In this document: positions 16,749-24,776 of the stretch, piece by piece
Layout of the letters: each line of letters starts with the position of its first letter
How positions within the stretch are numbered: position 1 is the first letter of the stretch
From: CAZUMW01 sp964621615
Lineage (GTDB): Bacteria; Desulfobacterota; WTBG01; CAIYCZ01; CAIRTM01
NCBI GenBank assembly: GCA_964621615.1
Contig: CAZUMW010000001.1
Span: 124,001-188,000 of the forward strand
Length of the DNA stretch: 64,000 nt
Direction of reading: 5' to 3'
The notes under the pieces: model-generated
The model's input: only the letters and a program-made list of their open reading frames with translations
What the model was told of the DNA's origin: nothing
Database searches by the model: none
Translations under genes and position numbers: made by a program

Positions 16749-17696
16749 TCAGCGCTTGAATATTTTTTGAAGCCGGACATATGCCGGATAAAAGAGCTTA
16801 TATGAAATCGTGCTTCGTATTCTGTTGAGCTTTTGTTTTGCGTCTGCAAGCTCGTCGGCCATTTTAAAAATTGCTTTACGGCCGGCATCCTCGCCCCCAT
16901 GGCCCATGACAAGCCATATGGTTTCGGCCCGCATACGCTCGCGCTCGGCGGTCGTCTTCGCATTTTTATGTGAAAGGGAATGCGATAAGACTCCCGAAAG
17001 CCTTTCAAATGTGAAGCTCTGTATTATTTTGATCCATAAATCAACATCTAAAGCATAATGCAGATCTTCACGAAGAGGGCCGCATTTTTTCCATGCGGCA
17101 GCACGAAAAAAGCACGAGGGCTGCATAAAGTCCCCGTAACCCATCCAGTGTAAGAGGGCGTTACGGGAAAGTTCGTTCGCTGTGGGGGTATACACGATAT
17201 CCCCCTGCTCATTAATTATATGCCCTTCCCCGACGAGCGCACCGACAGCGTGCGGACGCTTTTTGAATTCCTGTGCCACATATCGCAGAACACCCGGCAG
17301 GTAAAAATCATCGCTGTTCAGCCAGGCAAAGATTTCACCTGTTGCCCTCTGAAACCCCTTGTTTAGAGCATGGGCCTGGCCGCGGTCAGGCCCGGATTCC
17401 CAGTGTGCAAGCCACGGCCCGTAGCGTTTAATGACTGAAACCGAATCATCGGTGCTGCCGCCGTCAATAATGATATATTCAAGATTGGGATAACCCTGAA
17501 GAAGGACGGAGCGGATTGTTTTCTCCAGATATTGTCCCTGATTAAAGCTGGGCGTAACGATGCTTATTTTCGGCAGAGAGCTTTTTTCATCAACGCTCTC
17601 AGCAGAAAGCTCCTGGATGGTGTTGTCCCAGGGCCAGCCGGTGCCGGCTGTTTGCGGCGAGGGCAGAAGCTGTGCGTTTTCCATTTTTGATTTCAT
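16749..17696 (-). CDS. GT2-family glycosyltransferase
   Basis: A 315-residue GT2 enzyme. The GT-A core shows ISIVTPSFNQGQYLEKTIRS, YIIIDGGSTDDSVSVI, GPDRGQAHALNKGF and the metal-binding IFAWLNSDDFYLPG. The acceptor side includes MQPSCFFRAAAWKKCG and LDVDLWIKI. The set GxDxGxxxAxNKG...WLNSDD is the usual signature for family 2 transferases that act on polyprenyl-linked oligosaccharides. No membrane segment is seen. It lies 27 nt downstream of the next sulfotransferase gene in a continuous run. Confidence 0.9.
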   Translation of the reverse strand: MKSKMENAQLLPSPQTAGTGWPWDNTIQELSAESVDEKSSLPKISIVTPSFNQGQYLEKTIRSVLLQGYPNLEYIIIDGGSTDDSVSVIKRYGPWLAHWESGPDRGQAHALNKGFQRATGEIFAWLNSDDFYLPGVLRYVAQEFKKRPHAVGALVGEGHIINEQGDIVYTPTANELSRNALLHWMGYGDFMQPSCFFRAAAWKKCGPLREDLHYALDVDLWIKIIQSFTFERLSGVLSHSLSHKNAKTTAERERMRAETIWLVMGHGGEDAGRKAIFKMADELADAKQKLNRIRSTISYKLFYPAYVRLQKIFKR

Positions 17697-17723
17697 ACAA
17701 TATTGATTCTTATCTTTTCCTAA

Positions 17724-18707
17724 TCACATACAATTTTGCAGCCCGGTTAAAAGACGAAGATATATGCGCTCCCACCTGCTGCGCGAAGCGGGCTCCGTTT
17801 TCATAAGCCACTGTAATGAGCAGGCGCTTGCCCTGGCAAAAGCTGAAGGGCGAACCCGCTGCAGTGTTTTTAGTAAATTATGTGCGTCATATCCAAGTTC
17901 GGATATGCATACCGGGCCAAGCAGTGATACATAGTCATGCAGCAGGCGCCAGCACTGCGGGTGCTTTGTAGCGGTTATCCATTTTTCTGTTTGTTCCTTC
18001 TCGGGTTTTGATTTACTGTTTACGCCTGTTTTGTCACCAAAGCGCCACGCGGGCTGTGTTCCGGTACCATACTCAGACAACCCCTGTATATAAGGCAGGC
18101 TTGTATGTGCGCAAATGTGTTGTATTGTTTGCTCCGGCCGATCGAGCAGGGATTCATAATGGACGGTAAGCGCCCGGTCGCCGAGAGTCTTTCTGCCCTG
18201 CAGCAGCAGCTGTGGAGCGTCCACCAGATCGTGTTTGAAGCGGCCGAGTTTGAACCACTCGCTTTTTACCCAGGTCTGCACAATTGAGGCTAACACTGCC
18301 AGCGGGTTGCGAAACAGAAGAATAAATCGCGCATTGGGGAACGCCCTGCATAATTCCGGTATAATAAAATAGTAGCGGGGTGTTTTGTCGAGGAAAAAAC
18401 GCTTTTCCTGGTGGGTCGTTACGCTGTCATATAAAAAGGAATACATTTTTCGAACGGCTTCAAAATAGCGTGTTTCACCTCCGGGGAGAAATGACACAAA
18501 AGAAATCATCGCCGATGCGGCCCATTGAGCGTTATATTCTGCTGTATGGCCCGTTTCCCTGAGTGCATAACAGGGGTGCAGCATCAGCCATGGCTCTGAC
18601 AGGGTACACACATCGGGGTGGCTGCCCAGTATCCTTTGCAGCAGGGTTGATCCTGCCCGCGGCTGAGAGATAATAAAAATAAGATTGTCGCCTTTTTCGC
18701 TGATCAT
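17724..18707 (-). CDS. Sulfotransferase domain protein
   Basis: A 327-residue sulfotransferase of Sulfotransfer_3 type. The PAPS loop is IFIISQPRAGSTLLQRILGS and the 3'-phosphate motif is RFILLFRNPLAVLASIV. A further conserved block is LTVHYESLLDRPEQTIQHIC. The PRAGSTLLQ loop resembles bacterial sulfotransferases that modify surface saccharides, though specificity is not derivable. Neighbours on both sides are GT2 genes with short spacers. Cytosolic location is expected since the cofactor PAPS is cytosolic. Confidence 0.88.
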   Translation of the reverse strand: MISEKGDNLIFIISQPRAGSTLLQRILGSHPDVCTLSEPWLMLHPCYALRETGHTAEYNAQWAASAMISFVSFLPGGETRYFEAVRKMYSFLYDSVTTHQEKRFFLDKTPRYYFIIPELCRAFPNARFILLFRNPLAVLASIVQTWVKSEWFKLGRFKHDLVDAPQLLLQGRKTLGDRALTVHYESLLDRPEQTIQHICAHTSLPYIQGLSEYGTGTQPAWRFGDKTGVNSKSKPEKEQTEKWITATKHPQCWRLLHDYVSLLGPVCISELGYDAHNLLKTLQRVRPSAFARASACSLQWLMKTEPASRSRWERIYLRLLTGLQNCM

Positions 18708-18727
18708 AAGCTTCTATGTAATGTATT

Positions 18728-19690
18728 TTAACGAGAAGAGGGGAACAGTTTTTTAAACCTGCGGGCGCTGAACGGCATATAAGCCACAGAAAGAAGCTTC
18801 AGGCTGCACTGCACAGGAGAATACTGGAACGCCTTTATAAGGTACCGAAGGGCATTTGTTTTTGCGCCAAAATGAAAGCCGTTTTGCAGCTCTCTTCGTG
18901 CTGCCCTCTGGGCGATTTGTGACATCCAATGATAATATCGTTTGCTGACGTAGTTTTTTTTTCTTCTATCGAGATCCTCAAGCAGCGGACTGTTTTTTTT
19001 ATAAATATAATTAAGTGCTGCAAGGTGCTCGTCGGCGGTTCTGCTTGAAAGGCCTTTTCTGTGCACTCGTATTTCACTTAACGGTTCGTTACAGTAAAGG
19101 ATGGTAGCCGATTTTGCCAGCCGTATTCGCAAATCAAAGTCCTCATAGAGTGCGAGTTCGGGGTCATGAAACCCAATATTCTGTAGGGCGCTGTACCGTA
19201 TTAACTCCATGCGAAACAGGTTTCTTTTAGGAAAATCACGGGCAAACGTCTCACAAAAGATGTCGTTTTCAGGCGGCAGCACATTCTCCGCCCATACCCC
19301 CGTACGTTCTCCTTCTTCTGATATATAATAATTATTTGAAAACACTGCCTGGGCGTTTGTGCCTTCGCTCAAAACGTGTGCTTCTTGTTCAAGCTTACGG
19401 GGTAAAAACCGGTCGTCTCCATCAACATAGCTTACATAATCTCCGGTGACGGCTCTGAGGGCATCAATCCTTGATTGTGCAATGCCGGTGTTTTGTTCGT
19501 GAAATACAGGTGTTATCACAGAAGGAAAGCGGGATTTGTAGGCGATGATCACGTCCCGTGATCCATCGGTGGAACAATCGTCAATTATGATAATCTGCGC
19601 AGGCCGCATGGTCTGTGCGAGCACGCTTTCTACAGCCTCCCGAAGAAAGTTTTTTTGGTTATAGGAGGTAATATAGACGGAAATATTCAT
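18728..19690 (-). CDS. GT2-family glycosyltransferase
   Basis: A 320-residue GT2 protein starting MNISVYITSYNQKNFLREAV. The core motifs are IIIIDDCSTDGSRDVI, NTGIAQSRIDALRAV and the DXD region YVSYVDGDDRFLPRKL. Later ELALYEDFDLRIRLA carries the catalytic ED. A C-terminal basic helix (AYMPFSARRFKKLFPSSR) may touch the membrane. Its start codon overlaps the stop of the upstream sulfotransferase gene by four bases, so the two are coupled. Donor sugar unknown. Confidence 0.9.
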   Translation of the reverse strand: MNISVYITSYNQKNFLREAVESVLAQTMRPAQIIIIDDCSTDGSRDVIIAYKSRFPSVITPVFHEQNTGIAQSRIDALRAVTGDYVSYVDGDDRFLPRKLEQEAHVLSEGTNAQAVFSNNYYISEEGERTGVWAENVLPPENDIFCETFARDFPKRNLFRMELIRYSALQNIGFHDPELALYEDFDLRIRLAKSATILYCNEPLSEIRVHRKGLSSRTADEHLAALNYIYKKNSPLLEDLDRRKKNYVSKRYYHWMSQIAQRAARRELQNGFHFGAKTNALRYLIKAFQYSPVQCSLKLLSVAYMPFSARRFKKLFPSSR

Positions 19691-20595
19691 ATCTTTTTAT
19701 TGGGTGCGAATATTTTATTACACAGAGCAATAAACCGGCGGTTTGACCGGAACGAGTGAAAAAAAAGGCTTGTTTCATATGGTATTCCCCGCCATTCATT
19801 GCTCTGTGTTCTCCATTGCGGATAGTGTGTATCCATCAAACGGCCGCACCATTTTTCAAACACAGCGCATTCCCTCTTGCTCCACTTATGCCATGCATAG
19901 GGTGTTCTTTTTGCTTTGTTCAGCTGTACGGCCGCGGGCGTAAAAGACATCCTCAGCCCCATCCAGCGTACGGTTTTTCTAAGCTGCTTATGCATTGTTT
20001 CCAGATAAAGCGTAATAGATTTTTCCGGTGCGTATATGTGCAGTTCTTTGTTTATTGTTTCGTTAATATATGACCAGTACCAGCAGCACCGTTCAAATCT
20101 GTCCATTGAACCCCACGCATCGGCTTCCATATTATTACACCGGTCGCCCTCTATTCGTCCGTCGATCCATTGTTTCTCTATTTTAGAGCAATCCTCGTAC
20201 CGGTCGTGGTTTTCAGAATGCCCTGTATACCACTGCTTCTGCATGGCGGATGCAACAAAATCACGCCCGTTTCTTATAAGCCAAATGTAGCCCGCGTCCG
20301 GAAATGAATCAGCCAATACGGGTATCAGCAATGACAGTGTTTGATTCGATTCACAATATAAAGATCCATTTATCTGAGGGGTTCGTGTCTGAATAAGTAT
20401 GTTTTTTATTTTCTCAGCAGAAACGGTTCCATAGCGATAGCCTGCTGACTCAAGGATCAGCTCAGGCGCAGGTTCATGGAGGCAGACACAGCCGTCTACT
20501 AAAGAAAGAACCCGGGCCAGCGTGGTGCTGCCCGATCTTCCGGTGCTGAGAATAAAAACTGGTTTGAAGCGGGGCATTGTAGGTTCAGCTTTCAC
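19687..20595 (-). CDS. Sulfotransferase domain protein
   Basis: A 302-residue sulfotransferase. The PAPS loop is VFILSTGRSGSTTLARVLSL and the 3'-phosphate motif is YIWLIRNGRDFVASAM. It lacks a signal peptide and is rich in Trp in the second half, as are some bacterial relatives acting on glycolipids. It overlaps the following GT2 gene by four bases and the preceding sulfotransferase by eleven, so three genes form a translationally coupled block. Acceptor unknown. Confidence 0.87.
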   Translation of the reverse strand: MKAEPTMPRFKPVFILSTGRSGSTTLARVLSLVDGCVCLHEPAPELILESAGYRYGTVSAEKIKNILIQTRTPQINGSLYCESNQTLSLLIPVLADSFPDAGYIWLIRNGRDFVASAMQKQWYTGHSENHDRYEDCSKIEKQWIDGRIEGDRCNNMEADAWGSMDRFERCCWYWSYINETINKELHIYAPEKSITLYLETMHKQLRKTVRWMGLRMSFTPAAVQLNKAKRTPYAWHKWSKRECAVFEKWCGRLMDTHYPQWRTQSNEWRGIPYETSLFFHSFRSNRRFIALCNKIFAPNKKI

Positions 20596-21376
20596 ATGAA
20601 TACAGTTTGTTTCGGTTGAACAGGCTGTATCCGAATTTATTTACTTCCTTTTCCGATTTAAAAAAAAGAAGCCTGTAAGCGATATAGAAGGGTAGCTGAT
20701 TCAGCCGGCTCATCCATTGTTCATGATAAAAAGCATTTTGATCTTTAACTCCATTAACGGCAATATCCTCGGAAGGAAGGCCGATAAAATTATAAATACT
20801 TTCAAGCTGTTCCGACGGCGCTTTAACAAAATCCTCATACTTTATTTGAATGAGGTTGCGTATTTCGCTCCTGTCTTTTCTGTAAATATAATGGCACCAC
20901 ACCCAGTGGCGAAGCAAGAAGCGGAGCGGTTTTTTTGACCACTTGCGCGTTGCCAGAGATGTGATAGCCGGGTGACGCACGATAACAACAAAATAAGAGT
21001 TTGGGAACAATGCCTGAAGGAATCTTGTTTTGAGCAGGTTCGGGGGCGATTTTTCCAGCAAATAGGGCTTTTCTAAATTCCAGTAGCGGGACCACTGGGA
21101 AAATATGGTATGTGCATTTTCCGGGGTGTTCAAAGCAGATTTTTCGGTCATGTGCATCGGGGGTGCAAATCCGAAGCTTCCCTGTGCGCCGTATTTTCTT
21201 GCCGGAGGAAAGACAGTTTGAAGGAACTGACCTTCGTTTTTGGGAACATTGGTGTTTTCAAAACCGCTTATAGCAGAATGTTTTTTCAGAAGATCGGCGA
21301 CAATAGTAGTGCCGCTGCGGTGGAGGCCGCAGACAAATATAAAAGTGTGCTTATTGTTATGATTAAATGTATGCAT
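20585..21376 (-). CDS. Sulfotransferase domain protein
   Basis: A 263-residue sulfotransferase when read from ATG 21376. The in-frame extension to 21490 lies inside the ABC transporter gene and is unlikely to be used. The PAPS loop is FIFVCGLHRSGTTIVADLLK; the 3'-phosphate motif is YFVVIVRHPAITSLATRKW. PYLLEKSPPNLLKTRFLQAL is the conserved KSP block that precedes the strand carrying the arginine motif. It starts 11 nt after the ABC transporter stop and is the first of the six sulfotransferases in the minus-strand run. Confidence 0.88.
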   Translation of the reverse strand: MHTFNHNNKHTFIFVCGLHRSGTTIVADLLKKHSAISGFENTNVPKNEGQFLQTVFPPARKYGAQGSFGFAPPMHMTEKSALNTPENAHTIFSQWSRYWNLEKPYLLEKSPPNLLKTRFLQALFPNSYFVVIVRHPAITSLATRKWSKKPLRFLLRHWVWCHYIYRKDRSEIRNLIQIKYEDFVKAPSEQLESIYNFIGLPSEDIAVNGVKDQNAFYHEQWMSRLNQLPFYIAYRLLFFKSEKEVNKFGYSLFNRNKLYSCES

Positions 21377-21387
21377 GCTATGAGTTG

Positions 21388-23187
21388 CTATTTTGCCAGC
21401 TGTAAAAAATCTGCGTTTTTTTGATACAGCTCGGCATACGTGCCGCTGTCCTCTATTCGGCCGTCTTTCATGAAATAAAGCCGGTCGCAATTGAGAACGG
21501 TGCTCAGCCGGTGAGCGATCATTATAATTGTTTTTCCAGCGGTTTCACTGACGGCCTCTATGACGTTACGCTCGGTGTTGTTATCCAGCGCCGACGTTGC
21601 CTCGTCCATGATCAGCACTTCTGGATCGTGATACAGGGCGCGGGCGATGCCTATGCGCTGGCGCTGCCCCCCGGAAAGCCGTACGCCGTGCTCGCCGATG
21701 TTTGTGTTCTCTCTTTGTGGCAGTTTGTCAATAAACTCTTCAAGCTGAGCGATTGCAGCCGCCCGCTTAAAGCGCTTCTCATCTATTTCATTGTCATCGA
21801 TGCCTAAAGCAACGTTGTGTTTTATTGTGTCGTTCATGAGGTATATGGATTGCGGAACATAGCCGATACAGGTCTGCCACAGGGCAAGATTATCGAAAAT
21901 GCTTTTTGCGTCGACAGCTATATCTCCCCTGTTCGGTGTGAGCAGACCCATTATGACGTCCACAAGAGTTGTTTTGCCCGAGCCGGTAGGCCCTACAAAT
22001 GCAACAGTGCTTCTTTTGGGGATGACAAGGTTTATATCCGTGAGCGCCTCAGCAGATGCGCCGGGGTATGTGTAGCAAACGTTTTCAAGAGTTATTTTTT
22101 CTTTAAAATCAACATGCCGGCTTGCGATTGAAGAAGATGACTGTGACGGCTTTTTCGATGCATAATGAGACAGATCGTCATATACCGGATTTATGGAAAC
22201 AGCATTGTAGCGGAAGTTGGTCACAGAGGACACTATCTGATTCAGACAGCTTTTCAGCCGCATAAAAGCGGCTCCGAACAAAGCCAGTATCGGCGCGATT
22301 GCCTGGATGTCTTTTCCCAGCAGCACAAGAAGTATAGTCAGCGTGAGCATGCCGGTAATGGTTATGCTTTCCAGGAACGGCTGTGTGGCTTTCTGTGCGA
22401 CTTGTTTAAATGCTTCTGCCGAGGTCATTTCCCGGCGGCTTCTTACAAACACTCTGATAAAAAATTCATGGCAGTGTGCAACATGTATTGCTTTAATAGC
22501 CCCAAGTCCTTTTCTGACAGCCTGGATGGATGCTTTGCGCTCTTCCTGCGCCTGCATTCCCCGCCGGCTGATACGCTTATGCAACGTTTTTAAAAAAATG
22601 ATACAGGCGGTGCCGAGCAGTGCGGCTGCGGCTACGGTAATAACGGGCTGTACAGCAAGCAGCAGTGCCGTTATGCACAGCAAAACCAGCCCCTGCATGA
22701 TGATTGTTAACAGCGGCGTGATGATACCGTTTACAATCCGCTGGGTCTCGGCGTTTATATTGCGCAGCAGCTCTGAGGTGTCGCGCTGCAGGTGAAAGGT
22801 GTAGGGTGCATACATGTATGCGGTAAAAAGGCGGCGCCCGAGATCAACCTGCCGGTTTTTTGCAAAGGTTGCCAGAAGATAATAGGTTATGCATAAATAT
22901 ATGTTTTTCAGAATAAATATGATGATCAAGCTTATGCTCGCATACAGAAGAAGGTTTTTTGAGGATCTCAGGTTGAAGTAGTCAAGTACCGGTTTTAGCG
23001 CAGCATGTTTCATGACTGTTTCAGGAAAAGCGAAAACGGAGACAAACGCCGGCACTGCGCCGACTCCCAGCGTTTCAAGAAACGCCCCGAACAGCAGCGT
23101 TGACAGTAATATACAAAAGCTTATTTTTTGTTTCCTGCCGAAAAGGGCGCGCAGTTTTTTAAGGGTTGGAAAAAATCTTGAGATCAT
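21388..23187 (-). CDS. ABC half-transporter (MsbA/PglK-like glycolipid flippase)
   Basis: A 599-residue exporter with an N-terminal six-helix membrane domain (hydrophobic segments near residues 23-50, 80-100, 150-195 and 270-295) fused to an ATPase. The ATPase has Walker A GPTGSGKTTLVDVIM, Q-loop IGYVPQSIYLMNDT, signature LSGGQRQRIGIARAL, Walker B EVLIMDEATSALD and switch His in MIAHRLST. Start MISRFFPTLKKLRALFGRK and the layout resemble PglK-type lipid-linked-oligosaccharide flippases. In this locus it is the best candidate to move the finished lipid-linked glycan across the inner membrane, because no Wzx or Wzy is visible. It works as a homodimer in known relatives. Confidence 0.87.
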   Translation of the reverse strand: MISRFFPTLKKLRALFGRKQKISFCILLSTLLFGAFLETLGVGAVPAFVSVFAFPETVMKHAALKPVLDYFNLRSSKNLLLYASISLIIIFILKNIYLCITYYLLATFAKNRQVDLGRRLFTAYMYAPYTFHLQRDTSELLRNINAETQRIVNGIITPLLTIIMQGLVLLCITALLLAVQPVITVAAAALLGTACIIFLKTLHKRISRRGMQAQEERKASIQAVRKGLGAIKAIHVAHCHEFFIRVFVRSRREMTSAEAFKQVAQKATQPFLESITITGMLTLTILLVLLGKDIQAIAPILALFGAAFMRLKSCLNQIVSSVTNFRYNAVSINPVYDDLSHYASKKPSQSSSSIASRHVDFKEKITLENVCYTYPGASAEALTDINLVIPKRSTVAFVGPTGSGKTTLVDVIMGLLTPNRGDIAVDAKSIFDNLALWQTCIGYVPQSIYLMNDTIKHNVALGIDDNEIDEKRFKRAAAIAQLEEFIDKLPQRENTNIGEHGVRLSGGQRQRIGIARALYHDPEVLIMDEATSALDNNTERNVIEAVSETAGKTIIMIAHRLSTVLNCDRLYFMKDGRIEDSGTYAELYQKNADFLQLAK

Positions 23188-23217
23188 GTTGCTCAGCCTA
23201 TAGCACGCTATAACGTT

Positions 23218-23760
23218 TCATGTTTTTTGCCAAAGCAGCAGGTGCGGCTGCTGCTGCAGCCGCAGGCTGAAATCGGCATATTCCTGTCTGCTTAATACAA
23301 GGGGGCGTATTTTGCGCTTGATATAGCGTTCAGTTTTTCTGCTCAAATCATGCAAATGATGGTAATCAATGTTTCCCACAAGCACAAGATCGATGATCCC
23401 GGTGTCTTTGCCCTGCGCATAATCACCGATAAGGTATGCGTGCTCCAGATCGCCCAGCCGGTTTATAATCCCGTCGATAACCTGATCGATCCCAACCGCT
23501 TTTGCCACCATTGTTTTTAATTCAGGAAAGAGAGGGTGTTTTTTATTTGCAGTGTATAGTACCTGACGCCCGTTTTTATGGGTATTGAGCAGCTCCGAGG
23601 CGGTCAGCTGATTCAACTCCTCCCGTACCGCATTTGTCGACACACCGAACTCCTTTGCAAGTTCACGCAGATATGATCTTGTGCCCGGGTTGACGAAAAA
23701 GCGGACAAGCAGCTTTATGCGTGTTTTGGATGAAATAATGCCGCCAAAAAGATCTTTCAA
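23218..23760 (-). CDS. Winged-helix regulator with nucleotidyltransferase-like domain
   Basis: The protein has an N-terminal winged helix-turn-helix (TRSYLRELAKEFGVSTNAVR, wing GRQVLYTANKKHPLF) and a C-terminal MNT-like nucleotidyltransferase fold (AYLIGDYAQGKDTGIIDLVL with the G-x-D-x-D pattern). Proteins of this build often sit at the head of exopolysaccharide loci; their mechanism is not known to me. The longer frame begins at a TTG at 23793, but a near-consensus promoter has its -10 over that codon. The TTG at 23760 has an AAAGAGG ribosome-binding site and lies downstream of the predicted transcript start, so I chose it (180 residues). A perfect 8-bp inverted repeat covers the -10/start region, suggesting autoregulation. 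It likely controls the glycan operon. Confidence 0.75.
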   Translation of the reverse strand: MKDLFGGIISSKTRIKLLVRFFVNPGTRSYLRELAKEFGVSTNAVREELNQLTASELLNTHKNGRQVLYTANKKHPLFPELKTMVAKAVGIDQVIDGIINRLGDLEHAYLIGDYAQGKDTGIIDLVLVGNIDYHHLHDLSRKTERYIKRKIRPLVLSRQEYADFSLRLQQQPHLLLWQKT

Positions 23761-23771
23761 GCGAACCTCTT

Positions 23772-23821
23772 TTTGAGTAGATATTTTACTCAAATATAGA
23801 ATACAAAACCCCTGGTTTCAA
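23772..23821 (-). promoter_or_regulatory. Promoter and palindromic operator of the glycan-locus regulator
   Basis: On the minus strand TTGAAA (23816-23821) and TATATT (23793-23798) are 17 nt apart. The perfect inverted repeat TTTGAGTA-7-TACTCAAA (23772-23794) overlaps the -10 box and the predicted transcription start near 23786. A repressor bound there would block RNA polymerase. The geometry fits autoregulation by the adjacent winged-helix protein; that link is inference. Confidence 0.6.
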
Positions 23822-23897
23822 CCATTTTTTTACGTGTAAATGGTCGGGGAAACAATTGCGCTTTGTTTGTGTAATTTCCAAACAGGGATGCAGAATG

Positions 23898-23924
23898 CGT
23901 ACCGCAGGGCGACCCTGCGGTACG
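23898..23924. repeat. Perfect 12-bp hairpin with 3-nt loop
   Basis: CGTACCGCAGGG and CCCTGCGGTACG flank the loop CGA with no mismatch. No T-tract follows on either strand, so it is not a standard terminator. It lies in the gene-free stretch 23822-24060 between the glycan regulator promoter and a possible small RNA. Confidence 0.6.
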
Positions 23925-23990
23925 ACAAGCACAAAATGAGGATAAAGATGGCTGTTGCGTTTATTGTTTGGCTGATATCGTGCCGGTTTG

Positions 23991-24092
23991 CACACGGAGG
24001 AAAGTGGACACTATCCGCTTCCGTGGAGGAGCTTGACTTTTCGGCCTCTTGCCCACATTCAAAGCCGGGGGCTCTTTGTGCCCGGCTTTTTC
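23991..24092 (+). ncRNA. Possible structured small RNA ending in a terminator
   Basis: This gene-free segment can fold into three consecutive stems. CACGGA pairs with TCCGTG, with a nested GTGGA/TCCGC. GAGG pairs with CCTC. The strong terminator hairpin AAAGCCGGG/CCCGGCTTT (24061-24089) is followed by a short T run. The 5' part carries several GGA triplets in loops or single strands, which would suit CsrA binding, but that is speculative. No clear promoter was found and the 5' end is a guess. Alternatively only the terminator is real and serves transcripts reading from either side. Confidence 0.3.
24061..24092 (+). terminator. Rho-independent terminator
   Basis: A 9-bp G+C-rich stem AAAGCCGGG/CCCGGCTTT with an 11-nt loop is followed by TTTTT on the plus strand. 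On the minus strand the T tract is only three bases. It lies just beyond the stop codon of the minus-strand membrane-protein gene, so it may work for both directions, better on plus. Confidence 0.6.
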
Positions 24093-24094
24093 CG

Positions 24095-24463
24095 TTAGAT
24101 CCATGAAAAAACCGCTATGCCCAGCACCAGTATGATAATGCCGAAAAAGCGGTACATCTGATCTGAGGCGTCATAGAGATACCAGTGCTTTATGCGCTGA
24201 TAGGTGTTGCGGGGGTTGAAGAAAATGACAAGGCCTTTAATGGCAGCGAGAATCCCCAGCAGCACAATGAACCACATGTTTCTGCTCTCAGGCGCAGCCA
24301 TGATGAGCAGTACGCCGATTATCGCGGCAAGCAGCGCCCATAGGAAATCATAGGCTTTGTTTACGGCTTTTGTGAGAATATTCCGGCTCTGTTCGGTGTA
24401 GAGAATGAACCACACACCGCTGCCAACCCATATAAGGCTTATAACGTATAATACCCATTTCAT
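24095..24463 (-). CDS. Small four-helix integral membrane protein, unknown
   Basis: A 122-residue hydrophobic protein with about four membrane helices: residues 3-21 (VLYVISLIWVGSGVWFIL), 38-56 (FLWALLAAIIGVLLIMAA), 62-80 (MWFIVLLGILAAIKGLVIFF) and 104-121 (FFGIIILVLGIAVFSW). Polar linkers carry NPRNTYQRIKHWYLYDASDQ. No catalytic motif is seen and I do not recognise the family. The ATG has an AGGA ribosome-binding site. It is a single-gene unit between the terminator and the divergent rex promoter region. Confidence 0.65.
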   Translation of the reverse strand: MKWVLYVISLIWVGSGVWFILYTEQSRNILTKAVNKAYDFLWALLAAIIGVLLIMAAPESRNMWFIVLLGILAAIKGLVIFFNPRNTYQRIKHWYLYDASDQMYRFFGIIILVLGIAVFSWI

Positions 24464-24515
24464 TTTGGTGTTTCCTCCATAAAAAGTGCAGGCGCATAGG
24501 AGATAACCGTTTGAG

Positions 24516-24543
24516 TGTATATTCGGTTTTCTGTCTTACACAA
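24516..24543 (-). promoter_or_regulatory. Probable promoter of the small membrane-protein gene
   Basis: Minus strand TTGTGT (24538-24543) and TATACA (24516-24521) are separated by 16 nt, upstream of the membrane-protein start at 24463. Match quality is moderate. The remainder of 24464-24705 shows nothing else I can name. Confidence 0.35.
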
Positions 24544-24680
24544 TAAAAAAACACCTGCTTTTTGGCAAGGCCCTTCGCATAACTTATTGAGAATTTTACA
24601 CAAACAGCATTTGTTTTTATGCCCGATTGAGTTTTTGCAATGTTTTTCTCTGTTTTATGAGGGCAAGAGCTTTTTATTAC

Positions 24681-24746
24681 TTGACATGATTTTGTATAGC
24701 GTGGTAAGCTGTGAAAAAAATAACAGCGTTATATATTTCACAGCTT
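24681..24746 (+). promoter_or_regulatory. rex-hyd operon promoter with long inverted repeat (probable Rex operator)
   Basis: TTGACA (24681-24686) and TAAGCT (24705-24710, 18 nt spacing) form a plausible promoter. The perfect 11-bp repeat AAGCTGTGAAA (24706-24716) / TTTCACAGCTT (24736-24746) overlaps the -10 and start site. Inside it, GCTGTGAAAAAAATAACAGC (24708-24727) is a near-palindrome resembling the TTGTGAAnnnnTTCACAA-type Rex boxes known for Desulfobacterota. Autoregulation by Rex, released at high NADH, is the natural reading; it is inferred from family knowledge. Confidence 0.55.
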
Positions 24747-24776
24747 ATAGCAATACATAAAAAAACAGGAATAAGA

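Noticed and set aside
23218..23793. Longer TTG start at 23793 for the glycan regulator.
   Set aside because: The -10 box overlaps that codon and the predicted transcript begins downstream of it; TTG 23760 has a good ribosome-binding site.
23840..24106. An 88-codon plus-strand frame with a signal-peptide-like segment (MAVAFIVWLISCRFAHGG).
   Set aside because: It runs through a perfect hairpin and a strong terminator, and its C-terminal part is encoded by the terminator stem. Chance ORF is more likely.
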